A stretch of DNA of 64,000 bases from Anthonomus grandis grandis (GCF_022605725.1 NC_065552.1:21718785-21782784); one strand, 5' to 3'; positions 10,005 through 21,600 are shown, counted from the first letter of the stretch. A program made the numbers and translations. The notes: generated by a model from the sequence alone, not told the origin.

Positions 10005-11660
10005 TAACTTTAAACGCGTTAACCTTTCTTGGAGCAAGGGGATATTTCCATCTTGCCTAAAATCAGCTAAAGTTATCCCAATTCACAAGGGTGAAGCTCT
10101 TGATAATCCTTCCAACTTTCGTCCCATCTCTCTCTTGTCTACGCTATCAAAGGTAATCGAAAAACTGGTTAAAAATCGAATAATGTCCTTTTTAAAGTCC
10201 AAAAACATCCTCACCAGACTTCAACTTGGCTTCCGTGAAAATACCAGTACCAATGATGCCATGCTTAATTTTTTTCATGAGCTTTACTCCCAGATAAATG
10301 CTGGTGGAGTTTCGGCGGCAGCTTTTTGTGATTTGTCGAAGGCTTTCGATTGTGTCTGCCACAGGATTCTGCTGCGGAAGCTTTATCATTATGGATTTCG
10401 GGGAGTTTCATCTTCTTGGTTTGCTTCCTATCTGCAAGATCGGCAACAACGAGTGCTTGTAGGATCTTAGATAGGATTACCATCCTATCACCTTGGGAGT
10501 TCCTCAGGGTTTAGTTTTGGGGCCTATACTTTTCCTCCTATACATAAATGATCTTACTAATCTTAATGTACGGGGGAAATTTACTCTATTTGCCGATGAT
10601 ACCACACTTCTTTGGCACAGCCCAGACACAGATACTCCGCGAACTACATTAGCAACTGATCTTCAGGCAGTAAATCTCTGGTTTGAATCAAACTTGCTGT
10701 CACTAAATCCTCAAAAAACCAAATTATTGTGTTTTAAGTGTGCTTTAGACCACGTGCCTTTTTCTAATTCAGTAGTTCAGCAGTTTGATAATACAAAATT
10801 TTTAGGTATATTCATTGACAGAGAACTCAGATTTGAAGAGCATATCCTCGATACTTGCAAAAAGGTGTCTGCAGGTTGTTTTGCAGTCAGAGCGGCTACC
10901 CTGGAGTTTGGCATGGAATTTGGAAGATCTGTATATTTTTCATTAATTGAATCCCACCTTAGGTATGCCATTTGCTTCTGGGGTAATGCAGCTGCCTACC
11001 TTCTACAAATGCTGCTTGTTTTACAGAAGCGTGCTGTACGTTACATCTGTGAGGCTAAACCAAGAGATTCCTGTCGCCCATTATTTGTTAGGCTGGGCAT
11101 ACACACTGTCTTCTCCCTCTACATTCAGGAAGTGGCCTGCTTACTTTTTGCAAATCGCTTTAAATTTATAACCCCAAATCCGAGATACTTAATGCGTCAA
11201 GTGAACGATCTAAATCTTCCAATCCCCTCCTCCACATTAACTAAAAAATCTATTTTCTACGAGGGAAAAAATGTTCAATCGTTTACCAGGTGGAATCAGG
11301 GAGGCATCATGTATTGACACTTTTAAACGTAAATTGAAAATACTCTTGACCGAAAAATGTTACTATTCACTGGATGAATACTACGTCGACACATTCTAAT
11401 TTTCCCTAAGTGTAAGTTTACAGTATTTGAATTTTATTTGTTTGTATGGTTTAAATTCTTTGCTGTCTTATACTTGAGGGGATAATTATGGAATTTAATT
11501 TACTTTTTATGTATTTTTTTTCTGCTGTTCTTATGTATTGTTTTCTGATGTTTGTTTTGGAACTCGAGTGTGTATGGGGTGTAGTGTTTAAGTTTAGTGG
11601 TATTAATTTAAGGTAGCTTTGTTTAGAACAATTTTTCTTTGTTAATAACAATAAAGCATG
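10005..11660 (+). mobile_element. Non-LTR retrotransposon, RT half, 5' truncated (Jockey/CR1-type copy 1)
   Basis: A nearly full RT domain is readable in three frame segments. First, about 10040-10470: RPISLLSTLSKVIEKLV, GFRENTSTNDA and AAFCDLSKAFDCVCHRIL. Then 10493-11317 opens with GVPQGLVLGPILFLLYINDL and contains the catalytic FADDTTLLWH block (near 10589), then LGIFIDRELRFEEHI and the thumb/C-terminal region. Last is a short C-terminal segment to a stop at 11397 (RLPGGIREASCIDTFKRKLK). Frame changes lie between 10470 and 10493 and near 11275, so the protein is broken. The endonuclease and ORF1 are missing. An AATAAA near 11650 may be the element's own polyadenylation signal. The same family recurs at 23172-24310 and 27990-31680. 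Confidence 0.85.
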
Positions 11661-11732
11661 TTTTTTTTTGTTTTTTCTTAATTTTTCGATCAATTGTTGT
11701 ATACAGCTTAGCACAAAAAAGTAAAAAAGTTA

Positions 11733-12098
11733 CAGGGTGTGCCAACAAGGTGTACGGCTAAGATAGTGCCTTAACTATACGAGGTAGAGCAAAAAGTTCT
11801 ACAGCAAAGTTGTAGGGTTGACAAAAACCTACGAACTAAAAATATTTTTATGTATACTGGGTGTGTCACAAAAAAGTTACTATAAAATATGATTTTTTTT
11901 TAAATGGTACGCCCTGTATATTATGGTACCAAAATGTGAGGCAAAAAGAGTACTTTACTTTGGTATAACGTTTTTAAAATTTCCGTGCGGCGTTGCAACG
12001 TAATTAATTTTTTTATGTTATTTTTTGCCTTTTAGAGGGTTCGCTTAAAATACTATGCATAAAACGGGTATTCTTTAAGTTTTGATCAAGATTGCTTA
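11733..12098. repeat. Left inverted repeat of the mariner-like element
   Basis: 366 bases, pairing with 13514-14170 apart from a segment present only on the right. Contains internal ATACTGGGTGTGTC and CGCCCTGTATA motifs that look like nested termini of a short element. Confidence 0.8.
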
Positions 12099-12254
12099 AA
12101 AACATTGGTTTAAATGTCAAATAATAATTGTCAGATTATTAGTTTTATGACAGCAGTAGACAAGATCAATGTTTTTTCTTCAAAAACCACTTTAGAAATT
12201 ATCAGTGAATTAGTTAATCGATTTTTAATTTTTATTGTTCATTTTGTAATCAAT

Positions 12255-13303
12255 ATGAATTTTCCTCGTGAGGAATTTGTTGATATGATATATGCCCTTG
12301 GAGCTGCTGAAAGAAATAGCCTTTTGGCACCTAGAATTTATGCGCAACTTTATCCTGCAAGGAGACATCCCCAAGCACAAGTGTTTCAAAAACTAAAAGA
12401 AAGATTTGAGAGAACAGGAAGTGTAATTTATGAAAAACATGAACGGGTGAAGCCAGTTACAAATGAGGATAACAGTATGACAGTAGCTTTAAGTGTCGTT
12501 GAAGATCCTCATAAAAGCGTTAGGCAACTTGCTAAAGAATTAGCCTTTAGTGCAACATCAATATCTCGCATGCTTCGAAGCGAAAAATTCCATCCTTACC
12601 ATATTCAATTGTTGCAGGAATTACTTCCGCAGGATTATAAAGCAAGAATGCCTTTCTGTCAGTGGGCGCAAAATAAGATTCGTCAGCCTGAATTTTTAAA
12701 TTTTGTGCTTTTTTCGGATGAAGCTACATTCCATAATAATGGCAGTGTTAATAAACATAATTTTCATTATTACGACACCAGCAATCCATTCTTCACCCGA
12801 GAAATTCATCATCAACATAGATGGTCGCTTAATGTTTGGGCAGGAATAATAGGACATTACGTTATTGGACCGCACTTTTTTAATGGACATCTGAAAATGA
12901 AAATGTGAAATGTATTTAAACTTTTTACAAAACGATTTTAATGTCCTTCTACAAACGTTGCTTGACCATGTTCGAGATGGGATTTGGTTTCAGCATGACG
13001 GCGCTCCAGCTCATTATAGCCATGCTGTTAGAAATTTTTTAAATGAGCATTTTGATGGCCGGTGGATAGGGAGAGGTGGGCCGGTCTCCAGATTTGACCA
13101 AACAAGATTTTTTCTTGTGGGGATATGTGAAGGAAAAAGTCTATCAAACAACTCCTACCACAAGTGAAAATATGAAAAATAAAATTTGGGAGATTTTTCA
13201 AACAGTCACGCCAATTATGTTGGCAAAGGTTAATGACTCATTCTCAAAAAGGGTAAACGCTTGCGTACAAAATTTAGGAGGTCATATTGAACACAATTTA
13301 TAA
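12255..13303 (+). pseudogene. Mariner-like transposase, frameshifted
   Basis: Starting at the ATG at 12255 (peptide MNFPREEFVDMIYALGAAER), the reading has an N-terminal helix-turn-helix part (RFERTGSV), a second DNA-binding part (KSVRQLAKELAFSATSISRM) and a DDE catalytic core. Visible catalytic regions are LFSDEATF (first Asp), FQHDGAPAH (second Asp, 12990-13010) and SPDLTKQDFFLWG (third acidic residue, near 13090-13120). Two frame changes break it: one near 12905 and one near 13075, where a few residues of the WPPRSPD block also seem lost. The frame is open before 12255 but the upstream extension has no family match, so I take 12255 as the start. Not functional as it stands. Confidence 0.8.
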
Positions 13304-13513
13304 TAATTGTAATTGATCTTTAAAATTTGAAATTAGTGTAACGATGTACACTTATGCAAAAATACGTAAGTACCTACCTAGTATGTAATTTAATTTTGGT
13401 GTTTTTTTTAGCAGTTTAGGTGAATAATTGTGTTGGTTAATTTTTCAAGTATGTAATAATAATAATATTAATTGTAGGAAAAGTAATAATTCTAATTCTT
13501 CAATAATTTTTTC

Positions 13514-14170
13514 TAAGCAATCTTGATCAAAACTTAAAGAATACCCGTTTTATGCATAGTATTTTACAGAAAAGTTAAAATATCTCAAAAAGTACTTGGT
13601 TTAGCTATAGGATATATTAAATTAAAAATGAAGGTATTTGAGGGACAAACTTAATTAGATAAAAATATACAGGGTGTTCCATTTGAAAAATTTGAGATAT
13701 TGCGTATTTAATTTCAGCAAGTTTAAAAGTTCTTTAAAAACACCCTGTATTAAAAAATTACAAATCATCATAGTCATCCTAGAGGAGGTACCCTAGACTA
13801 ACTGTGGTATAAGTTTCATAGGCGCAAAATAAATTTTAAGTAAATTATGATTTTTTAAACCAACCCTCTAAAAGGCAAAAAATAACATAAAAAAATTAAT
13901 TACGTTGCAACGCCGCACGGAAATTTTAAAAACGTTATATCAAAGTAAAGTACTCTTTTTGCCTCACATTTTAGTACCATAATATACAGGGCGTACCATT
14001 TAAAAAAAAAACATATTTTATAGTAACTTTTTTGTGACACACCCGGTATACATAAAAATATTTTTAGTTCGTAGGTTTTTGTCAACCCTACAACTTTGCT
14101 GTAGAACTTTTTGCTCTACCTCGTATAGTTAAGGCGCTATCTTAGCCGTACACCTTGTTGGCACACCCTG
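13514..14170. repeat. Right inverted repeat of the mariner-like element
   Basis: Reverse complement of the left arm, interrupted at about 13567-13862. The extra segment contains a pair of short opposed termini, TACAGGGTGTTCC (13669) and AACACCCTGTA (to about 13747), about 80 bp apart. Confidence 0.8.
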
Positions 14171-14172
14171 TA

Positions 14173-15166
14173 TAAGGTATTTACTGAAATAGTGCTCTAA
14201 CGCAATGACGCGCTCTAAAAGTTTAGCTATAAAAAATAATAGCGCCTTGTTTCTTATACTAGAAAGCCTTCCTATACCGAGTTTTGCGCCAAAATCTAAA
14301 AAGCTTAATGAAATAAGGAAAAATATATAATAAAATTAGACACTCTGTATATTTTATTTTATATTTGTTGTTGCCCAAATAAAGAAAAAAAAATCATGTT
14401 GTCTTGAAACCTATATAGAACGTTTGATAAGCGCTGATTTCTAACCAAGCCCTGACCAGACAGAGAGCGGAAAACCGGATCACTGAGGAGAGAGACAGAC
14501 ATACCCCATCATTTGCGACGATTATCGTTGCTCTGTGACAAAAACAAGACTGTCCTAAGGGTTTTTAGTGGCTTTATTAGTTTTGCAGTGTTCTAATTAA
14601 GGTGGTTGCATGTAATTTTCCAGGGTATTTCTTTGGCTCATTAGTCTTATTTATCTATTAGCTTTTGAACTACTTTTTTATTACCCTTAAGAATCATATA
14701 GGTTTACTAAGGTTATGTTTGTTATTTGCATTGCAGCGGCATCGCCGATTATACGGCTTTTGCCGGTTCGCCGTTGATAATGTCTTTATCGATCACACAA
14801 AATTTAAACGGTGATGATTTTTAATCATAATTAGCTCGGAAGGTTTTTTATTTTTAACAAAAACAATTGAAATCCAATAATAAAAACAGATGCATAATAA
14901 TAGTGTATAACTTTTTAGTACTGCTGCGCCGTGACGATGTGTGCTATCTTTCCATCTTCTTTCTACCTAATGTAGGTTTCGATTGTATGATAATGCGGTT
15001 GTTTATTGTTTGTATAGAATTTATTTGACGCTTTGGTGTTTATGTGCAATGGTTTGATAAATTAGTGGTGCGTGCAATGGAAAAACGGTGCAACAATTAC
15101 GGCTAGTCGGCGCAGAACTGTCAAAAAGCCCCCCGGCCAAAAGACAATAAAAGGGTGCTGACAAAA
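14173..15166 (+). promoter_or_regulatory. Upstream region of the BTB gene
   Basis: The stretch directly before the Myb/SANT-like exon is less AT-rich than its surroundings (for example 14440-14560, 14920-14960 and 15080-15160) and carries no transposon protein. This suits a promoter and 5' UTR. I see no TATA box that I would trust. GACAATAAAAGGGTGCTGAC at 15143-15162 is a leader just ahead of the start codon. Confidence 0.45.
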
Positions 15167-15461
15167 ATGGCCGCTGAAACCAGAAAATCCCGTAAAAGTA
15201 ACTTTTCACAGGAAGAGGTCGATGTTCTGATCACGACAGTTCTGCAGAACCACGATATTTTATATAAGGAAACGTCGAAAAGTTTTTTCCACAAGGAAAT
15301 CCGTAACCAGGTATGGAATATCGTTTTGGAAGAGGTCAATAAAGTGTCCCAAGAAAAACGAACTCTAAATGAAATTAAGAATAAATGGAAGAAGTGTCAA
15401 CATAATCCCGGTGCTTTTTGTAACTTACCTGTTGGGGAACGGGAGGAATTTGACGATATAG
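15167..15461 (+). CDS. BTB gene, first coding exon with Myb/SANT-like domain
   Basis: ATG at 15167 has a good context (ACAAAAATGGCC). It opens 98 codons plus one base and ends at a donor G|GTAGGT. The peptide starts MAAETRKSRKSNFSQEEVDV and continues with the pattern of Myb/SANT-like insect regulators: N-F-S-x-E-E near residue 12, a central helix with RNQVWNIVLEEVN, and a last helix EIKNKWKKCQ near residue 72. These domains bind DNA as three-helix bundles. The exon ends in phase 1, which matches the acceptor phase of the exon at 26872 and two possible acceptors inside the helix-turn-helix exon at 26524/26533. So this may be an alternative first exon or the upstream exon of one long protein. 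Sharing a transcript with the BTB exons is inferred from strand, order and phase. Confidence 0.75.
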
Positions 15462-16133
15462 GTAGGTGAAGGGACTTATTTTAAGGTTATTTATTAATTG
15501 GCAGATTTCCGATTTGTTTTGATGCGCTTGTTTTATGACTGCTGGAAAAAATCCTACATTGACATTTTAAATGTCACTATTCCCCACTACTGTTCATCAG
15601 TGTGTTTATTATTTTATATTTTGATTTTTTTTGCATAAATATTCACCTCTTTTTTATAAAGTCTGTCATAAGATTGATTATTTTCCTTCTCAGTAAGGAA
15701 CCCTGAAAAACCCTTAATATATTAAGCAATAATTCTGCTACATACATACATTTAACCAACATTTGTAAAGTAAATAAATAAATCAGGAAGTTATGAAAAA
15801 TATTATGGTAAAGATCCAGTTTAGCAACTCTTCTCAAAATCTCACTTAAAATTATGGGAAAATACTTGAAATGTGGAGCAATATTCCGATACTAGAAGAG
15901 CAAATTTACAAGTTAAAGATTGTTTTTTTTTTTAAGAAAACCTAGAAAATTCACTAGAAAAAATATAGAGAGCTTTTGTCACCAATATCCTGTTAAAACC
16001 CAAGCTAACTAATCCCAATCCAACCTGACCCTACTATAAGAGAATTGAAAACAAATGTTTGAATATATACGTATACAGTATTAGATATAATATATTACTA
16101 TCAAAAATGTGCTAATTATTGTAAAATGACATA
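15462..16133 (+). other. Intron 1 of the BTB gene, first part
   Basis: Starts with the donor GTAGGTGAAG. AT-rich and without a recognisable element until the Tc1 end at 16134. The whole intron runs to 26871 if the helix-turn-helix exon is skipped, about 11.4 kb. Confidence 0.6.
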
Positions 16134-17631
16134 CAGTGGACCGCAAAAGTGATGGTACAATAGACAATTTATATATAAATTTTATTTATAATTTTTATAT
16201 GAAATAAAAATCAATTTTTACTTTTATGTATTTATTTTTTCCAATGCCCAACATCATAACATAAACCTATTTGCATAATATATCTAACACACAATAAACA
16301 AAAAAATAAAATAAAATTTTCTATAAAAATTTAATCCACAAAAGTCAAGGTACTCTTAATTTGTGTAAATCAAAATATGCAAGTATCTCTTAAATTTATT
16401 GTTATTTTGTTATTTGCTAATAAGAACATTCCTCTAATACTATTCTGGCATTCGTTTTCAGTATTCACTAGAATATTTCTTCTTAACTTTGACTGGTAAA
16501 TACAGTGATAATCATGGGAAGAACAGAATTAAGTGTCAGTGAGCGGAAAATTATTATTAATTTGCATAGAGAGGGAAAATCATACACCAAAATTGCAGAA
16601 GTGATTAAAAGAAGCAGGTCCACTATACAAAAAGTAGTAAATCGTTTTCAAAATGAAAACAGAATTGAAAATAAAACGCGAACAGGACATCCTACAAATC
16701 CTGTAGTGCACGTAAGAAGCCCCATGTTAGCGATATTAATAGAAAAAAGAGACTGGAATTCACTGAAAAGTACAAGTCTATTGAACTTGATTTCTGGGAT
16801 AAAGTTATCTGGTCAGATGAAAGTAAATTTAACATTTTTGGGTCCGATGGTCGTGTCAAGGTGTGGAGGAAACCCGGTGAAGCTCTTAATCCGAAAAATA
16901 CAATCAAAACAGTGAAACATGGAGGAGGTGGAGTAATGGTTTGGGGTTGCATGGCAACTTCAGGTGTAGGAAATATTGTTTTTATCGACGAAACAATGGA
17001 TCAAAAAGTATACTTAAATATTTTAAAAGAAAATTTACGTGCCAGTGCTGAAAAATTAGGGTTGCATGAGAACTATTACTTTCAACAGGATAACGACCCT
17101 AAGCACAAAGCTTATACAGTACGTCAGTGGTTGGTTTTTAATACTCCCCATCTGCTGGAAACTCCTCCCCAAAGTCCCGATCTTAATCCTATAGAAAATT
17201 TATGGGATGTTTTGGGGAGAAAAATTCGGCAACATGTGATTCATAATAAATCAGACTTAAAACAGGTAATTTTAGAAGAGTGGCCAAAAATATCCAACGA
17301 TGTGACGAAAAAACTAGTTCATTCAATGCCAAATCGCTTAAAAGAGGTTATTAAACTGAAGGGTTTTCCCACGCGTTATTGACAGAACTTTATTAGCCTA
17401 TAGTCTGAAATGTACCTTGACTTTTGTGGATTAAATTTTTGTAAGAAATTTTATTTTATTTTTTTATTTATTGTATGTTAGATATATTATGGAAATAGGT
17501 TTATGTTATGATGTAGGGCATTAGAAAAAATAAATACATAAAAGTAAAAATTGATTTTTATTTCATAAAAAAATTATAAATAAAATTTGTATTGTAATTC
17601 TCTATTGTACCATGACTTTTCTGGGCCACTG
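16134..17631 (+). mobile_element. Tc1-type transposon with 220-bp inverted repeats
   Basis: Ends CAGTGGACCGC and GGGCCACTG are flanked by TA on both sides (16132-16133 and 17632-17633). The inverted repeats are equal in length: 16134-16353 and 17412-17631, each 220 bp. The tips have diverged slightly (GGACCGCAAAAGT against GGCCCAGAAAAGT) while the inner parts, such as the block containing CCACAAAAGTCAAGGTAC, match well. The transposase inside is damaged. The element lies in intron 1 of the BTB gene, in the same direction. Confidence 0.9.
16514..17382 (+). pseudogene. Tc1-type DD34E transposase with internal deletion
   Basis: The reading starts MGRTELSVSERKIIINLHRE with a first helix-turn-helix (SYTKIAEVIKRSRSTIQKVV). 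It is followed directly by the catalytic domain: VIWSDESKFNIFGSDG (first Asp), QQDNDPKHKA (second Asp) and PDLNPIENLWDVLGRKI (Glu of the DD34E triad), ending in a stop after GFPTRY at 17382. Two defects are visible. A frame change lies near 16710-16730, and the second DNA-binding helix plus linker, about 50-60 residues in intact Tc1 proteins, is missing between GHPTNP and VHVRSP. It should not be active. Confidence 0.85.
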
Positions 17632-17890
17632 TAGTTATTGGAAGGTTTCCTCACATCTTTCAGTGTCTAACTAGACTAGACCCTATTTTCCCATAATGTT
17701 AGGTTGGATTTATAATCCCAGGAATGATTAAAATGTATTAAGGTCAAAATTTATTTCTTTCATATATGAACTTGTTATTATTTTTCATATAATAAATGAA
17801 AACACTTCTAATCAATGCTCTACATAGCAGTGGTACCCAAGTAACCAAATTTTTTAAACATAATTTATATTCTGCATAGCGCCCTAGTTC
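17632..17890. other. Intron, nothing seen
   Basis: AT-rich intron sequence between the Tc1 element and the next non-LTR remnant. Confidence 0.5.
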
Positions 17891-18278
17891 AACTCAATTT
17901 AGTTTTCATTGTATATTTTGTACTTAGCTGTATTTCTTAAGAAGTGAAGTTGATAAGATGCTTCAACAAAAGTTTTTTTTATGATCAATATGTGTGTTCC
18001 ACTTGAGATTTTCATCTAGCATCAGACCCAGGTATTTTTTGTTCTTTTTAATTCTGGCTAGTTAGTGATTTGGATAAAGTCATTATTTACTCTGAATATT
18101 GACCAAAATATCTGAATTATTATCAGAGTACAATAGACCAGTATTGTCTGCATGGTCTAAACCAGCTACCTTAAAGATAACAACATAAAGCAAGTATGAA
18201 AGTAGACCCAATACTGATCTTTGAGGTACACCACAATGATATGTCAAGGTATCACTGTTCTGCCCATTTACATACATA
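17891..18278 (-). mobile_element. Non-LTR RT remnant, 3' part, split by a Tc1 element
   Basis: On the minus strand a broken RT reading contains YHCGVPQRSVLGLLSYLLY (the GVPQGSVLGP block, about 18190-18240), then a decayed catalytic LYSDN block near 18125-18140 and a LGLMLDENLKWNTHI-like stretch near 17995-18030. Its upstream half continues on the far side of the Tc1 element at 21348-21600. So this older retrotransposon was already present when the Tc1 inserted. Confidence 0.6.
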
Positions 18279-18664
18279 TACAGTGGTGGATAAAAGTATG
18301 GAAATTTGTTGAAATTTTTAATATTTTTGTTGTACACAAGTTATATATTGTAGCAATATATTTTTCATGCTAAAACTATATGTAATAAGGGATTATATTT
18401 TATTCAAAAAATCAAAAATATACCAGTTTTCAAAAAAACAAAAATTAAAATAGAAAATTAATTAGACAAAAGTATGGAAACTTATAAAAAAATTCAATAT
18501 TTTGTGGCATGTCAGTTGACATTCAATACTGCTTGATATCTTCTAGGTAGAGAATCAATGAGGTTCTGGCAAATTTCCACAGAAACCTTCTTCCTTTCTT
18601 CCTGCACATTTTCTCAAAGTTCATAAAAAAAGGCATTTATTTTCAACAGGTTTGTTACCTGTAG

Positions 18665-18990
18665 TTGGGAAATAATAAAAAAAAGAAAGAGAAACAATAA
18701 AAATATGTTGAAGTTTGTACTTCAGCACATGCAAAGCAGGAAAGAAAAAAGAAAATAACAAAATATGTATAAAAATGGCAAATAAAAATGCTTAACATTC
18801 TATGTACTTAAACAGACTATCTATATACATACTAGAAAGACTCTGTATCATCATCAAACTCTGAATCACCTATCTAATTTATACTTTTTATAATGGATCT
18901 TAAACTGTCAACATAAATATCTCACTGTTCATGTAAATTATTAGTAAACTAATTCTGACATGTTATATAAATAGGGGATTTAAACAAAAT
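18665..18990 (-). mobile_element. 3'-end fragment of a non-LTR retrotransposon
   Basis: This segment matches about 61028-61326 over about 300 bases, including TATGTTGAAGTTTGTACTTC and CAGACTATCTATATAC. At 61 kb the same text is the 3' end of a Jockey-type element, so this is a severely 5'-truncated copy of that family. It sits inside the Tc1 element, splitting its transposase. Confidence 0.8.
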
Positions 18991-19689
18991 ATATGTTTGT
19001 TTGTTTGCTATATTTTTTTTAAATTTCTCTTTCTAAATGGTTCCAAAAGTTCTTAATAAGGTTGAGATCTGGAGACCACACTGACCATTCTCAAAAACTC
19101 CATTTTCAGCAAAAAATTTTTTGAAATGTCCAGCGGGGCATTTTTTCCTCTGCATAGGGCATCATTACATTTTTAAGGATATTCCTGTAGATAAAACAAT
19201 CCATTTTTTCATCTATTTTCACTATAGGACCAGTACCAGATCAGGAAAATCATCCCCACATCATAATGTTCCCACCACCATGTTTCAGTGTTGGAGTTTG
19301 AGATATTTAACATCAAATCTTTTGCCAACTGGTTTTCTTACATATCATTTTCTGTTAGATCCAAAGAGGTTATACTTGCTTTCATCTCTAAAAAGCAGGG
19401 TGAAGCATTTTTCTGGTCTCCAAGTAATATGCTGTTGGGCAAATTTTTATATGGGCCTTATTTTTATTACCTACTATTTTTTACTAATCGATTTTTCCTT
19501 AATATTTTTGACACTGCACCCTTACTAATTCTTAAATTTCTTGCAATTATTATTTTTTGTTTGAGCCCACTATTTGTTAGCTATAAAACTTTCTTTCTCA
19601 GACCTTCCAAAAAATATTTGTTTTTTCCCATAATTTAGAAACTTTTGCCTTCTACTGGCTACAATGTGCATTAGCCAACAAACAACAAT

Positions 19690-21110
19690 AAACTAAATAT
19701 TATTATTATTATTATTATTATAATTATTATTTTGACAATAGCAGGAGGTGAGACCGATGAAGCTATTGTTTCTTCCGTATGTTTCAGGCTTCAGTAGATG
19801 GACCTGCTCACATGCAGTAGTGGATCATTCTCTCCGAATTTTGTCCCAGCTCAGCATCAACGCGATTCTTGAAGATATTCGTATTTCGGGCCGTCACCGT
19901 TTCCTGATTTAACGAGTTCCACAAGTGCACTGCACGATTTGTTACAAAGTTTTTTCTGGGAAGTTTTGCCGTTCTTTCTTTTTCAAGCTTCCTTGTATGT
20001 CCTCGGAGATGATGGTTTTGGCTATAGTGGAAAAAGTTCGCCAAATTGCACTGGTAATAACCACTGGTAATCTTGTAGGTTTCGATGAGATCGCCTCTAT
20101 GTCTTCGCTCTCTGAGAGTGGTCAAACCAAACCTGATTAATCTTTCTGGATATGGCACCTCGCTTAATTCGTAAGGGATTTTTGTTACTTTGCACTGTAA
20201 TTTCTCCAATTGGTCTATATCTTTAATATAATATGGATTCCATACAACAAAGGCATATTCTATTTTTGGTCTTATGTAACTTTTGTATAGAGTGGATATC
20301 ATTTCAATAGAATGGTCCCTAAAAGGTTGTTTTATCAGATAGACTAGCAAGTTTGCTTTTTTACAAATTCTGGTTATATGACGTTCTCATTTTAGGTCTG
20401 ATGTTATTAGGACTCCTAGATCATTTTGTTCGTTCACTGATTTTAAGGCACATCCATCCAGAAAATATTCATTATCAGGATTATCTGGACCGATCCTCAA
20501 CACTGTGCATTTGGATGTGTTTAGTTTCATACCCCATTGCCTTGACCACATCTCAATATTTTGCAGGTCTGCCTGGAGCAGCACTGCACTGGTTAGAGGA
20601 TTAGCATATATTTTGCAGTCATCTGCAAACAGACTTGTGTCCATCTTTATAAGTCCAACTAGATCAAACAAATATGATGTAAAAATCACTGGGCCAACTA
20701 CCGATCCCTGGATAACGCCGCTGCTCACTCGATGTGGACTGGACAGCTCCCCATTGACTATAACCTGGTAGAATCTCTCATTCAGTAATGCCTTGATCAG
20801 ATCAAGCAGCTTTCCTCTGACTCCAAAATGCTCCAGCTTTAGAGCTTGTGCGGGACTTTATCAAATGCCTTTTCATAGTCAAGATATATTATGTCTGTTG
20901 GCTGGCCATTGTCGTGATTTTTTGTCCAGTCATTCAAACACTCTAAAAGGTTTGTTGTTGTTGAACGTTTAGGCAAAAATCCATGCTGAGAGGCAGGTAT
21001 CAAACCATTCTCCAGAAAGAATGCTATGATTGCTATGAGCTCCTTAACTATTACTTTCTCTATACATTTCAGTGGGTTGCATGTGAGGCTGATAGGTCTG
21101 TAGTTTTCCA
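19690..21110 (-). mobile_element. 5'-truncated non-LTR retrotransposon with TAA-repeat tail
   Basis: The minus strand gives an RT from about 21080 down to 19805. There is a palm region upstream with frame damage (DYEKAFDKVP-like text near 20850-20890), then VIQGSVVGPVIFTSYLFDL and LFADDCKIYANPL (catalytic, about 20625), then LGVLITSDLK. The C-terminal domain follows at 19808-20350 (STLYKSYIRPKIEYAFVVWN, then NRAVHLWNSLN). The first part is offset in frame from the second. The 3' end is a run of about seven TAA/TTA units (19700-19722 on the plus strand), a tail typical of CR1/Jockey-type elements. It lies entirely inside the Tc1 element. Confidence 0.8.
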
Positions 21111-21347
21111 GTTAGTTATATACACTTAGAAAAACTCAAACTAAAAAAATTTCCATTCTTTTGTCCTCCATCTTAAAAAACAATAAACATGGTGATAAAA
21201 AAAGGAATGCACACAACAACTATTTATCTGCAAAAAAGTATGCACCAACAAAATGTATTCATACCATAAAATATTTGTGGCTTTATTGGCTGGTACTTTA
21301 ATAGTAAACAAAAACAAAAAATTTCCATACTTTTGTCTGCCACTGTA

Positions 21348-21600
21348 CCTTTGCTTTCTGTTTATCAATTATGACTTACTACATCAAGTCATGATTTACT
21401 ACTATCAAATACTTTTCTCAGGTCAACAAAGACTGCTATTATTATTATTTTATTGTTATTTAAATCAGTTCAAATAGAGTTATTCAGATGAGATATCATG
21501 TCAGTATTGTAAATATATTGACTTAAAAATAGCCACATAATATAATCATAGTGGTATCTCCATATTAGCATGGGATGTAACCTGTTGTTAATTTTTTAAC
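21348..21600 (-). mobile_element. Upstream half of the split non-LTR RT remnant
   Basis: The minus strand reads AVFVDLRKVFDSS, the first palm motif of a non-LTR RT, then decays. With 17891-18278 it forms one old retrotransposon cut by the Tc1 element at 18281-21345. Confidence 0.55.

Larger units (their letters stand above)
11733..14170 (+). mobile_element. Mariner-like transposon with long inverted repeats
   Basis: Outer ends are CAGGGTGTGCCAAC and its reverse complement, each flanked by TA (11731-11732 and 14171-14172), the usual Tc1/mariner target. The inverted repeats are long: left arm 11733-12098 and right arm 13514-14170. The right arm holds about 295 extra bases (roughly 13567-13862) that the left lacks. 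The interior carries a broken transposase gene (12255-13303). The element lies between the MINDY3-type gene and the BTB gene. Confidence 0.85.
18281..21345 (-). mobile_element. Tc1-type transposon carrying two nested retrotransposons
   Basis: Ends CAGTGGTGGATAAAAGTATG (18281) and TTTTGTCTGCCACTG (to 21345) are flanked by TA on both sides. The minus strand has scattered transposase pieces: LLFRDESKYNLFGSN (first Asp, about 19345-19390), VWSPDLNLIKNFWNHLERE (around the Glu, about 19030-19090; P has become L) and a C-terminal region near 18530-18600. Two later insertions interrupt it: a non-LTR 3' fragment at about 18665-18990 and a longer non-LTR RT copy at about 19690-21110. Dead. Confidence 0.8.

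Noticed and set aside
19121..19638. Two overlapping plus-strand frames of 116-135 codons
   Set aside because: They lie opposite a Tc1 transposase on the minus strand and are hydrophobic by composition only.
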